DNA of 33,674 bases from Thermoplasmata archaeon (GCA_022750335.1 JAKIVX010000018.1:1-33674); one strand, 5' to 3'; positions 15,600 to 24,100 are shown, counted from the stretch's first letter. Notes: generated by a model from the sequence alone, not told the origin. Translations and numbers: made by a program.

Positions 15600-18014
15600 A
15601 TGACGGCCGATCCCGGGGACGGCCGTCCGTTCGTCGGGCGGGTGGAGGCGGTCGAATCCCTCCAGCGCCGGTTCGAGGACGCACGGGCGGGGCACGGAGG
15701 CGTGACCCTGCTGGTCGGCGAGACGGGCGTGGGAAAGTCCGAGCTCGTCGGAAATCTCGTCCGTACGATCCGGGCGCGGGACGTTCGGGTGCTCGAAGCG
15801 CATGCGGCGCCGCTCGACGCCCCGCCTCCGTTCGCCCTCATCCGCTCCGCGATCGAAAGCGCTCGGAACGCGGAGAGCCCTCCCGACCCGGGCGAGGCGA
15901 GCCGGGCGCCCGAGGGGTTCCTCATCGGGTTTGCGCCTCGCTTGAACGACAGCTCCCTCGCCGCGCCCATCCAGATCGAGGACCGACTGCTGGACGCGCT
16001 CGAGTCGGCCGATGAGCACGGGGCCGCCGGGCGACTCTCCCTGCTCAACGGGATCGCGGCCCAGTTCCTCGAGTTCACGCGGCGGGGGCCCACGGTCGTC
16101 GTCCTCGAGGACCTCCACCGGGCCGACGAGACGTCGCTCGCCACGCTCGAGTTCCTCTCGGGCCAGTTCCAGAACCGACCGCTCTGGATCCTGGCCACGA
16201 TCCGGCCTCCGTCCACGCTTCCCGAGTCGCGCCGCAACCGCATCGAGGCGTTCGAGGTCGCGACCCACGCCGAGCGGATCGTCCTGCGTCCGCTTACTTC
16301 GGCGGAGGTGGGTGAGTATCTGTTCCAGCGGGACCCTCGCCGCATCCTCTCGGTCGAGGAGGTCGCCCGGCGCTACTCGGAGAGTGGCGGGAACCCGCTC
16401 CTGTTGGAGCAGCTCGAGCGCCGGCTCGAGCCGTCGCGTCGCACGACCCCCGCGGCGGCCCGGGACTCGTCCCTCCCTATGCTCCTCCCGCCGCTCGACG
16501 AGGTCGAGGAGCGGGTGGCGGCGGCCGGGGCGGTACTGGGACCTGAGTTCTCCTTCGCGCTCCTCCTGCGGGCTAGCGGCGAGGACGAGGAGACGCTCGC
16601 GGAGACGGTGGACCGGCTCGTCGGGGCGGGGGTCGTCCTCGAACGGCCGGGCGAGAACCTCGCGTTCGCGGACGAGCGGATCCGGGCCCACGTCTACGAC
16701 AACCTCAACGAGAGCCGCCGCCGACTCCTGCACCGGCACGTAGGGGAGGCCCTCGAGGCGGGAGGCAGTGCCGACCTCCCGACGATCTACGCGCTCGCCC
16801 GACATTTCTACCTCGGAAAGGTCGACGAGAAGTCGATCACGTACAACCGCACCGCCGCGGAGGTCGCCCTTCGGGCGGACGCACCGGAGGTCGCCGTGGA
16901 GCACCTCAGCCGCGCCCTCGAGAGCCACCGTCGGCTGCGCCCGGACGACTGGGAAGCGGAGACGGACCTGGTCATCGAACTCGCCCAGCAGGTCGATCAC
17001 GTCGGCCGGCTCGAGGAGGCCGAGGGCCTGCTCCGCCAGCACCTCGCCCGGCGGGGCCTCAAGTCCCGCATCTCCCCGGCCGTCCACGCGTTGACGGAGC
17101 TCTACCTGTCGAAGATCCTCACCGACCAGGGGCAGTGGCACGACGCCGAGATCACGATCCGGAAGGTGATCGACCCGGCCACCGCCAAGCAGCTCGAGGG
17201 CCATCCCACCGTCCTCATCGCCATGCACCGCCTTCTCGGGGAGGCGCTGTACTACGCCGGCCGGTACCCGGACGCCCTCGCCGAGCACAACGAGGAGCTG
17301 CGGCTCGCCGACGCGACGGGCAACGCCCGCGCCCGCGCCCTCGGGGAGGTCCGGCGGGCCAACGTCCTCGGCATGATGGGCGAGCACGAGAGCGCCCTCA
17401 CCGACGCGCGGCATGCCGCGAAGACGCTCGAAGCGCTGGGGGACGCGAACGAGGCCGCTTACGCCCACCTCTTCGTCGGCGTCGAGATCGCGGGGCTCCC
17501 GGCGGTCCCACCGCGGTATGTGGAAGCGATCGCTGAGTTCGCGGAAGCGATGCGCCTCGGAGAGAAGGCGCGCAACCCGCGCCGGGTCGCCTGGGCGCTG
17601 TTCAACACCGCCGACATCCTCCGCGAGATGGGGCAGGTCGACGAGGCCGCGGAGCAGAACGGCCGGGCCCGGGAGATTCTCGAGCGGATCGGGGACCGGT
17701 TCGGCCTGGTCAACGCCATGATCGTCCAGGGAAAGATCCTGACCGACCGGGGGGAGTTCGAACGGGCAGAGGTCGAGCTCCTCGACGCCTACCGGATCGT
17801 CCGTGAGTTGAAGGCGCCGGCCGACGAGGTGGACGTCGTCCTCCGCCTGGCTCAGCTCTCCTACGCAAAGGGCGACCGTGCGAGCGCCCGACGGCGCGTC
17901 CTCGAGTTGGACCGGAACCACCTGCCCGACCTACGGCCCGACCTCGCGGCCGACTTCCAGCGGCTGAAGAGTGTGCTCGCCGCCAAAGAGGGGGCCGATG
18001 GGGCCTCGAAGTAG
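15600..18014 (+). CDS. AAA/STAND-like ATPase with TPR repeats
   Basis: This 804-aa protein has an N-terminal AAA_16-type ATPase domain: FVGRVEAVESLQRRF before Walker A GETGVGKS (40-47), and Walker B VVVLED (166-171) followed by HRADETSL. A winged-helix-like region follows, and from about residue 400 to the end a series of TPR-like helix pairs (for example HPTVLIAMHRLLGEALYYAG and ARVAWALFNTAD-type repeats). This architecture resembles the regulatory ATPases of the MalT/AfsR and adenylate-cyclase-associated groups, but no DNA-binding or cyclase domain is visible. It may be a signal-sensing scaffold or a regulator acting through a partner. The ATG at 15600 begins a segment matching the domain edge. 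It overlaps nadC by 17 bp, so it may be the first gene of the NAD operon. Confidence 0.85.
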   Translation: MTADPGDGRPFVGRVEAVESLQRRFEDARAGHGGVTLLVGETGVGKSELVGNLVRTIRARDVRVLEAHAAPLDAPPPFALIRSAIESARNAESPPDPGEASRAPEGFLIGFAPRLNDSSLAAPIQIEDRLLDALESADEHGAAGRLSLLNGIAAQFLEFTRRGPTVVVLEDLHRADETSLATLEFLSGQFQNRPLWILATIRPPSTLPESRRNRIEAFEVATHAERIVLRPLTSAEVGEYLFQRDPRRILSVEEVARRYSESGGNPLLLEQLERRLEPSRRTTPAAARDSSLPMLLPPLDEVEERVAAAGAVLGPEFSFALLLRASGEDEETLAETVDRLVGAGVVLERPGENLAFADERIRAHVYDNLNESRRRLLHRHVGEALEAGGSADLPTIYALARHFYLGKVDEKSITYNRTAAEVALRADAPEVAVEHLSRALESHRRLRPDDWEAETDLVIELAQQVDHVGRLEEAEGLLRQHLARRGLKSRISPAVHALTELYLSKILTDQGQWHDAEITIRKVIDPATAKQLEGHPTVLIAMHRLLGEALYYAGRYPDALAEHNEELRLADATGNARARALGEVRRANVLGMMGEHESALTDARHAAKTLEALGDANEAAYAHLFVGVEIAGLPAVPPRYVEAIAEFAEAMRLGEKARNPRRVAWALFNTADILREMGQVDEAAEQNGRAREILERIGDRFGLVNAMIVQGKILTDRGEFERAEVELLDAYRIVRELKAPADEVDVVLRLAQLSYAKGDRASARRRVLELDRNHLPDLRPDLAADFQRLKSVLAAKEGADGASK

Positions 18015-18894
18015 GACCTCTCGGCGACCACGCCCCTCCTACGTCGCCCTCGCCCGCACCGCGCTCGCGGAGGACCGGTCGTCGCACGACCGGACCACTC
18101 GGGCCGTCCTGCGGCCGCGGGTCCGCGCTCGGGCCCTCGTCCTCGCCCAGGCGACGGGAGTCCTTTCCGGAGGGACGGCCGCCCGGGCCGTCGCTCGCGC
18201 CGCAGGTCTGAAGGTTCGCCTCGATGTGCGCGACGGGACCGTCGTGCGTCCGGGTCTGGTCGTGATGACCCTGGAGGGAGACGGTCATCGGATCTTTGCC
18301 GCCGAGCGTTCGATCCTCAACGTCCTCATGCACGCGAGCGGGATCGCCACAGCGACGGCCCGGGCTGTCCGGGGGACCCGCGGCAGCCGCGGTCGACTGG
18401 AGGTCTGGGCGACGCGCAAGACGCTCCCGGGACTACGGGATCTCGAGAAAGCGGCGGTCGAGGATGGGGGCGGATTCCCCCACCGTCGCGACCTCTCCGA
18501 CGGGTGGCTGATCAAGACGAACCACCTGTCGTTCGTTCCGCTCGAGACCGCGATCGCTCGCGTGCGCCGTCGGGCGCGCCGCGGGGAACGGGTCGAGGTC
18601 GAGGTACGGACCCCGGACGAAGCGGTGCGGGCCGCTCGCGCCGGCGCCGACGCCCTGCTCATCGATAACGCGTCGCCGACGCGGGCCCGTCAGATCGTTC
18701 GCGCGCTCGAACGGGTCGGGCTCCGGGCCGGTCACTGGGTCGAGCTCTCGGGAGGGATCACCCCGGAGACCGTGGGGCGCTTCCGTCGGGTAGGCGCCGA
18801 CGCCGTCAGCCTCGGGTCGCTGACCCATTCCGCCGCGGCGCTCCCGTTCCACCTCCGCCTCGAGCCCGTCCGCTTAAGTCGCCTCCGCCCCTAG
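17998..18894 (+). CDS. nadC: Nicotinate-nucleotide pyrophosphorylase (carboxylating), quinolinate phosphoribosyltransferase
   Basis: The 298-aa protein converts quinolinate and PRPP to nicotinate mononucleotide, CO2 and pyrophosphate in de novo NAD synthesis. Family motifs are clear: TRKTLPGLRDLEKAAVEDGG (139-158), HRRDLSDGWLIKTNHL (162-177), VEVEVRTPDEA, ADALLIDN and the C-terminal ELSGGITPETV with the GADAVSLGSLT loop. The basic N-terminal extension (GPRSRTSRRPRPS) is longer than usual. The ATG at 17998 overlaps the preceding ATPase gene by 17 bp and has a GAGGGGG ribosome-binding site at normal spacing. nadA follows 18 bp downstream, so the two make consecutive steps from one message. The aspartate oxidase or aspartate dehydrogenase that supplies iminoaspartate is not in the window. 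Confidence 0.95.
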   Translation: MGPRSRTSRRPRPSYVALARTALAEDRSSHDRTTRAVLRPRVRARALVLAQATGVLSGGTAARAVARAAGLKVRLDVRDGTVVRPGLVVMTLEGDGHRIFAAERSILNVLMHASGIATATARAVRGTRGSRGRLEVWATRKTLPGLRDLEKAAVEDGGGFPHRRDLSDGWLIKTNHLSFVPLETAIARVRRRARRGERVEVEVRTPDEAVRAARAGADALLIDNASPTRARQIVRALERVGLRAGHWVELSGGITPETVGRFRRVGADAVSLGSLTHSAAALPFHLRLEPVRLSRLRP

Positions 18895-18912
18895 TCCGGG
18901 GGGAGGTGGGCG

Positions 18913-19818
18913 ATGTCGCTCGAAGCCGAGGTGCGTCAGCTGAAGGAGGACCGTCACGCAGTCCTCCTGGCGCACAACTACCAGCGTCCAGAGGTCCAGG
19001 ACATCGCCGACTTCGTCGGGGACTCCCTGTACCTGTCCCGGAAGGCGATGGAGACCGACCGGCCCGTGATCGTCTTCGCCGGCGTGCGGTTCATGGCCGA
19101 GACCGCGAAGATCCTCAACCCGACCCGGACCGTGCTCCTTCCCGACCTCAAAGCCGGGTGCGGGCTCGCCGATTCGATCACCGCGGACCTCTTGCGGGCG
19201 TGGAAGGCCGAACACCCGGGCGCGGTCGTCGTGGCGTACATCAACACGTCCGCCGAGGTCAAGGCGGAGTCGGACTACTGCTGCACCTCCTCCAACGCGA
19301 TCAAGGTCGTGAGCGGGATCCCCGCCGACCAGGAGATCCTGTTCCTGCCCGACATGTTCCTAGGAGACTATGTCCGCCGGCGCACTGGCCGGGCGATGCA
19401 CCTGTGGGTGGGCGACTGCCCGGTCCACGCCAAGATGCGGCCCGAGGACCTCGTCCGCGCGCGGACGGAACACCCCGGCGCGCCGGTCGTGGCGCACCCG
19501 GAGTGCGGGTGCGCGAGCCAGGTGCTCCCGCACGTGGACCACGTCCTCTCGACCGACGGGATGGTCCGTTTTGCCGAGGAGACCCGCGTCCCGGAGGTGC
19601 TGGTCGCGACGGAGGTAGGGATCCTCCACCGGATGCGTCAGCTGAACCCGACCACGAAGTTCACGCCGCTCGACATCGGGACCATCTGTCCGTACATGAA
19701 GGAGATCGACCTGACCGACATCCGCGACTCCCTTTTGCACCTCCAGCACGTCATCGACGTCCCCCTCGAGACCGCCGCGCGGGCCCGCCGGGCGCTCGAG
19801 CGCATGGTCGCTTCGTAG
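18913..19818 (+). CDS. nadA: Quinolinate synthase
   Basis: The 301-aa NadA condenses iminoaspartate with dihydroxyacetone phosphate to quinolinate, using a [4Fe-4S] cluster. The three expected cluster ligands are present: Cys83 (KAGCGLAD), Cys198 (HPECGC) and Cys259 (GTICPYMK). The substrate-binding landmarks LAHNYQRPEVQDIADFVGDS (19-38), YINTSAEVKAESD and WVGDCPVHAKM are also seen. The length matches the short form of the family common in archaea. A strong GGGGGGAGGTGGG ribosome-binding region sits just before the ATG. It is the last gene of the ATPase-nadC-nadA run, and it is convergent with a small membrane-protein gene 14 bp away. The product of NadA is the substrate of the neighbouring NadC. 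Confidence 0.97.
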   Translation: MSLEAEVRQLKEDRHAVLLAHNYQRPEVQDIADFVGDSLYLSRKAMETDRPVIVFAGVRFMAETAKILNPTRTVLLPDLKAGCGLADSITADLLRAWKAEHPGAVVVAYINTSAEVKAESDYCCTSSNAIKVVSGIPADQEILFLPDMFLGDYVRRRTGRAMHLWVGDCPVHAKMRPEDLVRARTEHPGAPVVAHPECGCASQVLPHVDHVLSTDGMVRFAEETRVPEVLVATEVGILHRMRQLNPTTKFTPLDIGTICPYMKEIDLTDIRDSLLHLQHVIDVPLETAARARRALERMVAS

Positions 19819-19832
19819 CTCGTCGGGGCGGT

Positions 19833-20204
19833 CTAGAACCGCGGGAGCAGGGGGGCGAAATGGTCGAGGTAGAGGGCGTACGCGGCCCCGAACAGGGCGA
19901 AGGACCCCACGAAGACCACCAGGACCGCGGTCCAGGACGGCTTGCTCGTGAGGTAGAAATGAGCACTCAGCGGGTTGATCCGGGTCGATAGGAACGACGC
20001 CCCAGCGTACAGCAGGAGGAGCCCGAACAGGGCGGGAGCGAGCAGGCTGAACCGCGCGAGGTAGATCCCGAGACCGACCACGACCACGGCGACCGGGATG
20101 GCGGCATTGGATCGGTGGGGAGGGCCTGGATCCTGCGGCGGGACGGACCGGCGACGGCGGGGAGGAGCCGACGACACACCCGACCGTCCCTCCGTGCCGT
20201 ACAT
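19833..20204 (-). CDS. Small hypothetical membrane protein
   Basis: I do not recognise the family. The 123-aa product has a basic, proline-rich N-terminus (PPRRRRSVPP) and three hydrophobic stretches likely to cross the membrane: IPVAVVVVGLGIYLARF, LLAPALFGLLLLYAGASFL, and AVLVVFVGSFALFGAAYALY. Positive residues near the N-terminus suggest a cytoplasmic start. The ATG at 20204 is preceded immediately by a TTG that would add one residue. It faces the nadA gene and is divergent from the Cys-rich protein gene. No enzymatic motif is visible, so no function is proposed. Confidence 0.7.
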   Translation of the reverse strand: MYGTEGRSGVSSAPPRRRRSVPPQDPGPPHRSNAAIPVAVVVVGLGIYLARFSLLAPALFGLLLLYAGASFLSTRINPLSAHFYLTSKPSWTAVLVVFVGSFALFGAAYALYLDHFAPLLPRF

Positions 20205-20249
20205 CAATTTCGCTGTCCAATGGCACCCGTGCTGCCGCGGGACATAGAG

Positions 20250-20257
20250 CTAAAAAG
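20250..20257 (+). promoter_or_regulatory. TATA box of the Cys-rich protein gene
   Basis: CTAAAAAG is centred about 26 bp before the GTG at 20280. It supports that GTG as the start of a leaderless message. Confidence 0.55.
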
Positions 20258-20279
20258 GGGGTATCCCGTCCTTTCCACC

Positions 20280-20630
20280 GTGTCCGACCTCCCCCGTCCC
20301 ACCCCCTCCTCGCAGCCCCCCCGTCCTCCGGGCTCCGTCGGGGCGAGGCCGGTCGCCCGCTTCCCGGAGCCTCCGGCCCTACGCCCGGCCCCCGACTCGG
20401 GTCGCGCGTGCGTGAACTGCGCCGCTCCCGTGGCCCCCCGCGGGGCCCCGCCCCTCTGCTGGGGGTGCGGGCGGACCTTGTGCTCGGATTGCTATTGGCG
20501 CCACGGCCTCACTCCGGCGGCGCACTGCTGCACGAGTTGCTCCGCCCGGGGAATGCGGGCCGCCTCCTCGATCTCGGGGGGTCACGCTTCGCCGCCCCGC
20601 CCACCGGTCACGGCTTCGCCGCCCCGCTGA
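20280..20630 (+). CDS. Cys-rich zinc-finger-like small protein
   Basis: The 116-aa product has a proline-rich, low-complexity N-terminus followed by a dense metal-binding-type region: CVNC, then CWGC, then CSDCYWRH and CCTSC, that is four Cys-pair motifs within about 45 residues. The spacing resembles B-box or double zinc-ribbon folds that bind two zinc ions, and is a likely interaction or nucleic-acid module. The tail is again low complexity. The frame is open upstream to 20115, but the TATA box at 20250-20257 points to the GTG at 20280. Its last 23 bp overlap the 3' end of the convergent polX gene. The family is not recognised. Confidence 0.65.
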   Translation: MSDLPRPTPSSQPPRPPGSVGARPVARFPEPPALRPAPDSGRACVNCAAPVAPRGAPPLCWGCGRTLCSDCYWRHGLTPAAHCCTSCSARGMRAASSISGGHASPPRPPVTASPPR

Positions 20631-22263
20631 TCGGCGGTTGGGGCTCGGCATTCAGCACCTCGGAAGGCAGCGCCCCCGCACGACGGGCGAATCGGAGGGC
20701 GATCGGCCCGGTCGGGGAATCCGGGCTCTCGCCGACCCCGGTCGGGAGGGAGATCCGGAGACCGGATTCGCGGGCCTGCCGGGCCCACGTGGAGTCGAGC
20801 CGGTCCTCCCCCGGGCCGACCTCCACGGCCGCGCCCAACTTCCGGGCAAAGTCGTTCCACGCGGCTACCCCGCGGACGTCTCCGAGGTCGCGGAGTCCCC
20901 GGTGGGCCACCAGGAACACGCGACCCCGGGCGTCCGACGGAGGCTGGAGCGGTCCCGAACGCTTGGTAGGACGGGCCACCCACCATTCGGGTGGGCGTCG
21001 ATCCCCCGTCGGGGACGAGGGATCCTCCGCCGGACCGAACTCGCCCACTTCGAACGTGCGAAGTTGGGGACCCGAGGCGTTCCGTAGGTGCGTGCGGAGG
21101 GAGTCGGGGAGCGCGCTCCGTACTCCGTCGCGGTCCACCGTCACCACCACGACCCCGAGGTAGGCGAGGCCGCGCTCCCGGCCCGCCGCGAGCAGGCGAT
21201 CCACCGAGTCGGGGTCCGCATTCGAAGGCAGGTGGACGTGGAGGTCGCCTCGCAGGTCGTCCGCGCCCACGAGCGTGGGGAGGGGACCTCGAGCCGCGGC
21301 CTCCACTTCCCCCCGTGCTTCGCGCAACTCCGGAGGGACCCAGGCGAGCCCGAGGGCCTGATACACGTCCTCCTCCGTGCGACCGGCCACGCGCTCCTCC
21401 CCCCGCAGGACTCCGTACTCGTTGACCCGGAGTCCGAGGTCTTTCGCGAGCGAGCGGATCTGGACGTTGTGGTCCTTCGAACCGGTGAAGTAGACGAGCG
21501 CCGCGCCGAACGCGGCCGGCTCGACGACGCGAAGGTCGACCTGCAGTCCGTTCTGGAGGAGCACCGTTTCCTTCGTCCCACCGCGAAGCCGGACCTCCTT
21601 CACCTGGGGCAGGGCGGAGAACACGTCGAACGCCCGCTCCGCCTCCTCCGTGGTGACGAGGAGGTCCAGGTCTCCGACCGTCTCCCGGCCGCGACGGAAA
21701 CTGCCCGCGACCTCTACCCGTTCGGCCCCGGCCCCCTCCCGGAGCCCCCGGACGAGAGCGAGGGCGATGGGGTAGGCCTCCGCGATCGGAAGGCGCGCGC
21801 TCGAGCCTCCCGCGCGGTGGGCTTCGACCGCGGAGCGGATCTGGGCGATTTTCTTCTCGCCGAATCCTTTCACCCCGACGAGTCGACCGGCATCGAGGGC
21901 GGTCAGGAGCTCGGCCGGTCCCTCGATCCCGAGCTCGACCCAGAATCGTCGGGCGGTTTTCGGGCCGAGCCCGGGGATCCGGAGCATTTCGGCGACCCCC
22001 GCCGGCACGTCCTTCTGGAGACGGTCGTAGTAGTCGACCCGTCCGCTCGCGAGGTACTCGCGAAGTTTTTCCTCGATGGCGTCCCCGACGCCGGGGATGG
22101 AACGGAGGTCCCCGCGTCCCGCCACTGCGGCGAGGTCCTCGGTCAGGGAGTCGATCGACCGGGCGGCCCGTCGGTAGGCCTCGGGCTTGAATCGTTCCCC
22201 CATCACATCGAGCAGGTCCGCGATGCCGCGGAAGATCTCCGCCGCCTTCGGGTTCGACACCAT
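20608..22263 (-). CDS. polX: DNA polymerase family X (PolX) with a degenerate PHP domain
   Basis: The 551-aa protein has PolX architecture: an N-terminal 8-kDa-like domain with helix-hairpin-helix motifs (SIPGVGDAIEEKL at 55-67, RIPGLGPKTARRF at 95-107, GVKGFGEKKIAQI at 130-142). The nucleotidyltransferase core has GSFRRGRETVGDLDLLV with Asp198 and Asp200, plus Asp243 in QVDLRVV. These support gap-filling DNA synthesis in base-excision or end-joining repair. The C-terminal PHP domain begins DLHVH (340-344), but the metal-binding DHS appears as VDRDG and the late TDAH as TGVG, and a proline-rich insertion replaces part of the core. The 3'-exonuclease/phosphatase activity of that domain is probably lost. 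AAGGAG precedes the ATG. It lies 44 bp downstream of the GNAT gene. Confidence 0.93.
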   Translation of the reverse strand: MVSNPKAAEIFRGIADLLDVMGERFKPEAYRRAARSIDSLTEDLAAVAGRGDLRSIPGVGDAIEEKLREYLASGRVDYYDRLQKDVPAGVAEMLRIPGLGPKTARRFWVELGIEGPAELLTALDAGRLVGVKGFGEKKIAQIRSAVEAHRAGGSSARLPIAEAYPIALALVRGLREGAGAERVEVAGSFRRGRETVGDLDLLVTTEEAERAFDVFSALPQVKEVRLRGGTKETVLLQNGLQVDLRVVEPAAFGAALVYFTGSKDHNVQIRSLAKDLGLRVNEYGVLRGEERVAGRTEEDVYQALGLAWVPPELREARGEVEAAARGPLPTLVGADDLRGDLHVHLPSNADPDSVDRLLAAGRERGLAYLGVVVVTVDRDGVRSALPDSLRTHLRNASGPQLRTFEVGEFGPAEDPSSPTGDRRPPEWWVARPTKRSGPLQPPSDARGRVFLVAHRGLRDLGDVRGVAAWNDFARKLGAAVEVGPGEDRLDSTWARQARESGLRISLPTGVGESPDSPTGPIALRFARRAGALPSEVLNAEPQPPISGAAKP

Positions 22264-22307
22264 GCACGAACTCCTTCCCGTTCGGTCGCCTCAGGGATCC
22301 GGGTCCC

Positions 22308-23105
22308 TCACGGGTCCCGATGCGCCCCCGCATCGATCCAGAGCCGACGGGCCACCGGACGAAAGCCGAGGCGTTGGTAGAGCGACAGTGCCGCGGCCGA
22401 ATCCTCTCGCACGAAAAGGCCGCACGGCGCACCGGCGCGGTCGGCCTCGGCCATGACCGCGCGGACCACCGCACGCCCCCACCCCTGGTTCCGGTGCGCG
22501 GGGGCCACGTAGACGCCCCCGATCAGCCATAGATGGGGGAGACGGACCGCCGGTCGTGCGAGGGCCACGATCCGCCCATCCTCCAGGCCCGCCCATACGG
22601 GGTCGATCGAAAGATCAATCGAGGTGTAGCCGGCGCCGATCCGGTCGGCCTGCCGCTCGGCAAAGGTGCGCAGGAGCGCTCGGTCCTCGCCGGTCAACGG
22701 GCGGACCATCCCGTCGTGCGCACCGTCCGGCGGAGGAGTTCCCCGGGCTGCAATCTGGGTTATCACGGCGTGGACCACCGCCGGCCCACGCAGGCGTTCG
22801 ATCGTCGGCCCTGCCGCTTCCGAACAGACCACGATCAGCGGTCGGGGGGGAAGATGCTGGAGCAGCGGCGCGGTCAGAGCCGCATCCCCGAGCCAATGAA
22901 CGACGGTGGCTCCGTCGCCGAGCGGCCACAGGAGCAAGTAGCCAAGGGTCGTGGCTCCAGTGACCGCCGACGCGAACCGGACCCTGCCGGGGTGATGGTC
23001 GAGGTCCCAGAGGGCGTACGCGTGAAGGATCGGGTCGTCGCGCGCCTCCGACTCGAGCCAGGCGCGATCGATGGTCGGTCGCGTCCCGACCTCGCCCGGT
23101 GCCAT
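22308..23105 (-). CDS. GNAT family N-acetyltransferase (two-part, FR47-like)
   Basis: The 265-aa protein has an N-terminal degenerate half (about 1-130, with ILHAYALWDLDHHPGRVRF) and a C-terminal FR47-like GNAT domain. In the latter, IGGVYVAPAHRNQGWGRAVV contains the acetyl-CoA loop (R/Q-x-x-G-x-G), followed by CGLFVREDSAAALSLYQRLG and FRPVARRLW. The size and layout match the group of GNAT proteins in which an N-terminal GNAT-like half precedes the active half. The acceptor substrate is unknown. The ATG at 23105 lies about 25 bp after a weak GCTAACTAC box on this strand, so the message may be leaderless. polX follows 44 bp downstream on the same strand and is probably cotranscribed. Confidence 0.87.
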   Translation of the reverse strand: MAPGEVGTRPTIDRAWLESEARDDPILHAYALWDLDHHPGRVRFASAVTGATTLGYLLLWPLGDGATVVHWLGDAALTAPLLQHLPPRPLIVVCSEAAGPTIERLRGPAVVHAVITQIAARGTPPPDGAHDGMVRPLTGEDRALLRTFAERQADRIGAGYTSIDLSIDPVWAGLEDGRIVALARPAVRLPHLWLIGGVYVAPAHRNQGWGRAVVRAVMAEADRAGAPCGLFVREDSAAALSLYQRLGFRPVARRLWIDAGAHRDP

Positions 23106-23184
23106 GCGGGCCCGAACCCTCGTCCGTAGTTAGCCCTCCGGGAGTTGGCGGTCCTGGTTCGGTCCGTAACCCCCGCGAGCGAAC

Positions 23185-23190
23185 GTAAAT
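23185..23190 (+). promoter_or_regulatory. TATA-like box of the DUF2400 gene
   Basis: GTAAAT is centred about 26 bp before the GTG at 23213. It supports leaderless transcription from that codon. Confidence 0.5.
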
Positions 23191-23212
23191 CCGCGCCCTT
23201 GCTCGGCGCCGC

Positions 23213-24100
23213 GTGGCGGTGCACCGTCCCACGCCGGAACTTCCCCGACACCTCGAAGCCCTCTACCGGGGGTTCGCCTTCGAGCGATCGCTCGCGGACG
23301 ACCCGATATCCTCCATCCGGCCGCGGACGCACGACCTCCGTTCCGCCGAGGTTCTGGGGATCCTCGCGGCGACCCTCGCGATCGGCAACACGACGGCGAT
23401 CCGGGGCGCGCTCGCGCGCTTCTTCGAGATCGCCGGAGACGTGCCGGAACGGTGGCTGCTCGAGACTCCACGTGCGGAGCGCGCGCGCGCCCTCGCTCCC
23501 TTCCGTCACCGGTGGATCCGCGGGGATCAGCTCGAGTACCTGGCCCGGATCCTCACCGCGTACTACGCGCAGCATGCCTCCCTCGAGGACGCGTTCCTCG
23601 CCGGTTCGGACCTCGGGGGTTTCCCGGGAGGACTCGACGCACTCGCGCACGTGCTCCGGGGGGATTCGGCTCGCCGCGAGATCGGGGCGCCACCGGCCGG
23701 GTACCGCATCTTGTTCCCGAGTCCCCTCGAACTTCCCCGAAGCCCGTGCAAGCGCCTGACGCTCTTCCTGCGTTGGATGGTCCGCGAGCGGTACCCGGAC
23801 CTCGGGGTCTGGCACCGGGTGCCCACGGGGGAATTGCGAGTCCCCCTCGACCAACACGTCCATTGGATCGCCTACAACCTCGGACTGACGGCGCGACGGG
23901 CCCGATCGTGGGCGGCCGTGGAGGAAGTCAGCGAGCGGTTGCGCCGCATCGACCCGATCGACCCGATCCGGTTCGACTTCGTCCTCTGCCATACCGGGAT
24001 CTCCGGGGACTGTCCCAAAGAGCGGGACCTCGCCATCTGTGGGCCGTGCTCCGTCCGCCCGGATTGCCGGATGTGGCGGGGCCGAGGGAGGGCGGCATGA
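23213..24100 (+). CDS. TIGR02757/DUF2400 family protein, HhH-GPD-like, with C-terminal four-Cys motif
   Basis: This 295-aa protein has the DUF2400/TIGR02757 pattern: EVLGILAATLAIGN (46-59), SPCKRLTLFLRWMVR (177-191), DLGVWH (196-201), VPLDQHVHWIAYNLGLTAR (210-228) and DPIDPIRFDFVLCHTG (247-262). The PLDxHV helix-turn resembles the VDTHV segment of endonuclease-III-type DNA glycosylases, so a DNA-repair role is plausible but unproven for the family. The C-terminus has Cys267-x8-Cys276-x2-Cys279-x5-Cys285, close to the [4Fe-4S] loop of Nth and MutY (C-x6-C-x2-C-x5-C). The GTG at 23213 fits the TATA box; a GTG two codons later is an alternative. Its stop overlaps the next ATG (ATGA). Confidence 0.85.
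   Translation: MAVHRPTPELPRHLEALYRGFAFERSLADDPISSIRPRTHDLRSAEVLGILAATLAIGNTTAIRGALARFFEIAGDVPERWLLETPRAERARALAPFRHRWIRGDQLEYLARILTAYYAQHASLEDAFLAGSDLGGFPGGLDALAHVLRGDSARREIGAPPAGYRILFPSPLELPRSPCKRLTLFLRWMVRERYPDLGVWHRVPTGELRVPLDQHVHWIAYNLGLTARRARSWAAVEEVSERLRRIDPIDPIRFDFVLCHTGISGDCPKERDLAICGPCSVRPDCRMWRGRGRAA

Noticed and set aside
15420-17921. Long minus-strand open frame (over 1000 codons in total) running through the AAA/TPR gene
   Set aside because: Only the last 252 codons resemble a protein family (HTH_10). The rest is the antisense of a well-supported ATPase gene and is rich in Arg, Gly and Glu with no motifs. GC-rich codon use creates such open antisense frames.
20582-22474. 630-codon minus-strand open frame overlapping polX and the second GNAT gene
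   Set aside because: It is a second frame across two recognised genes, dominated by Arg/Gly/Pro, with no domain.
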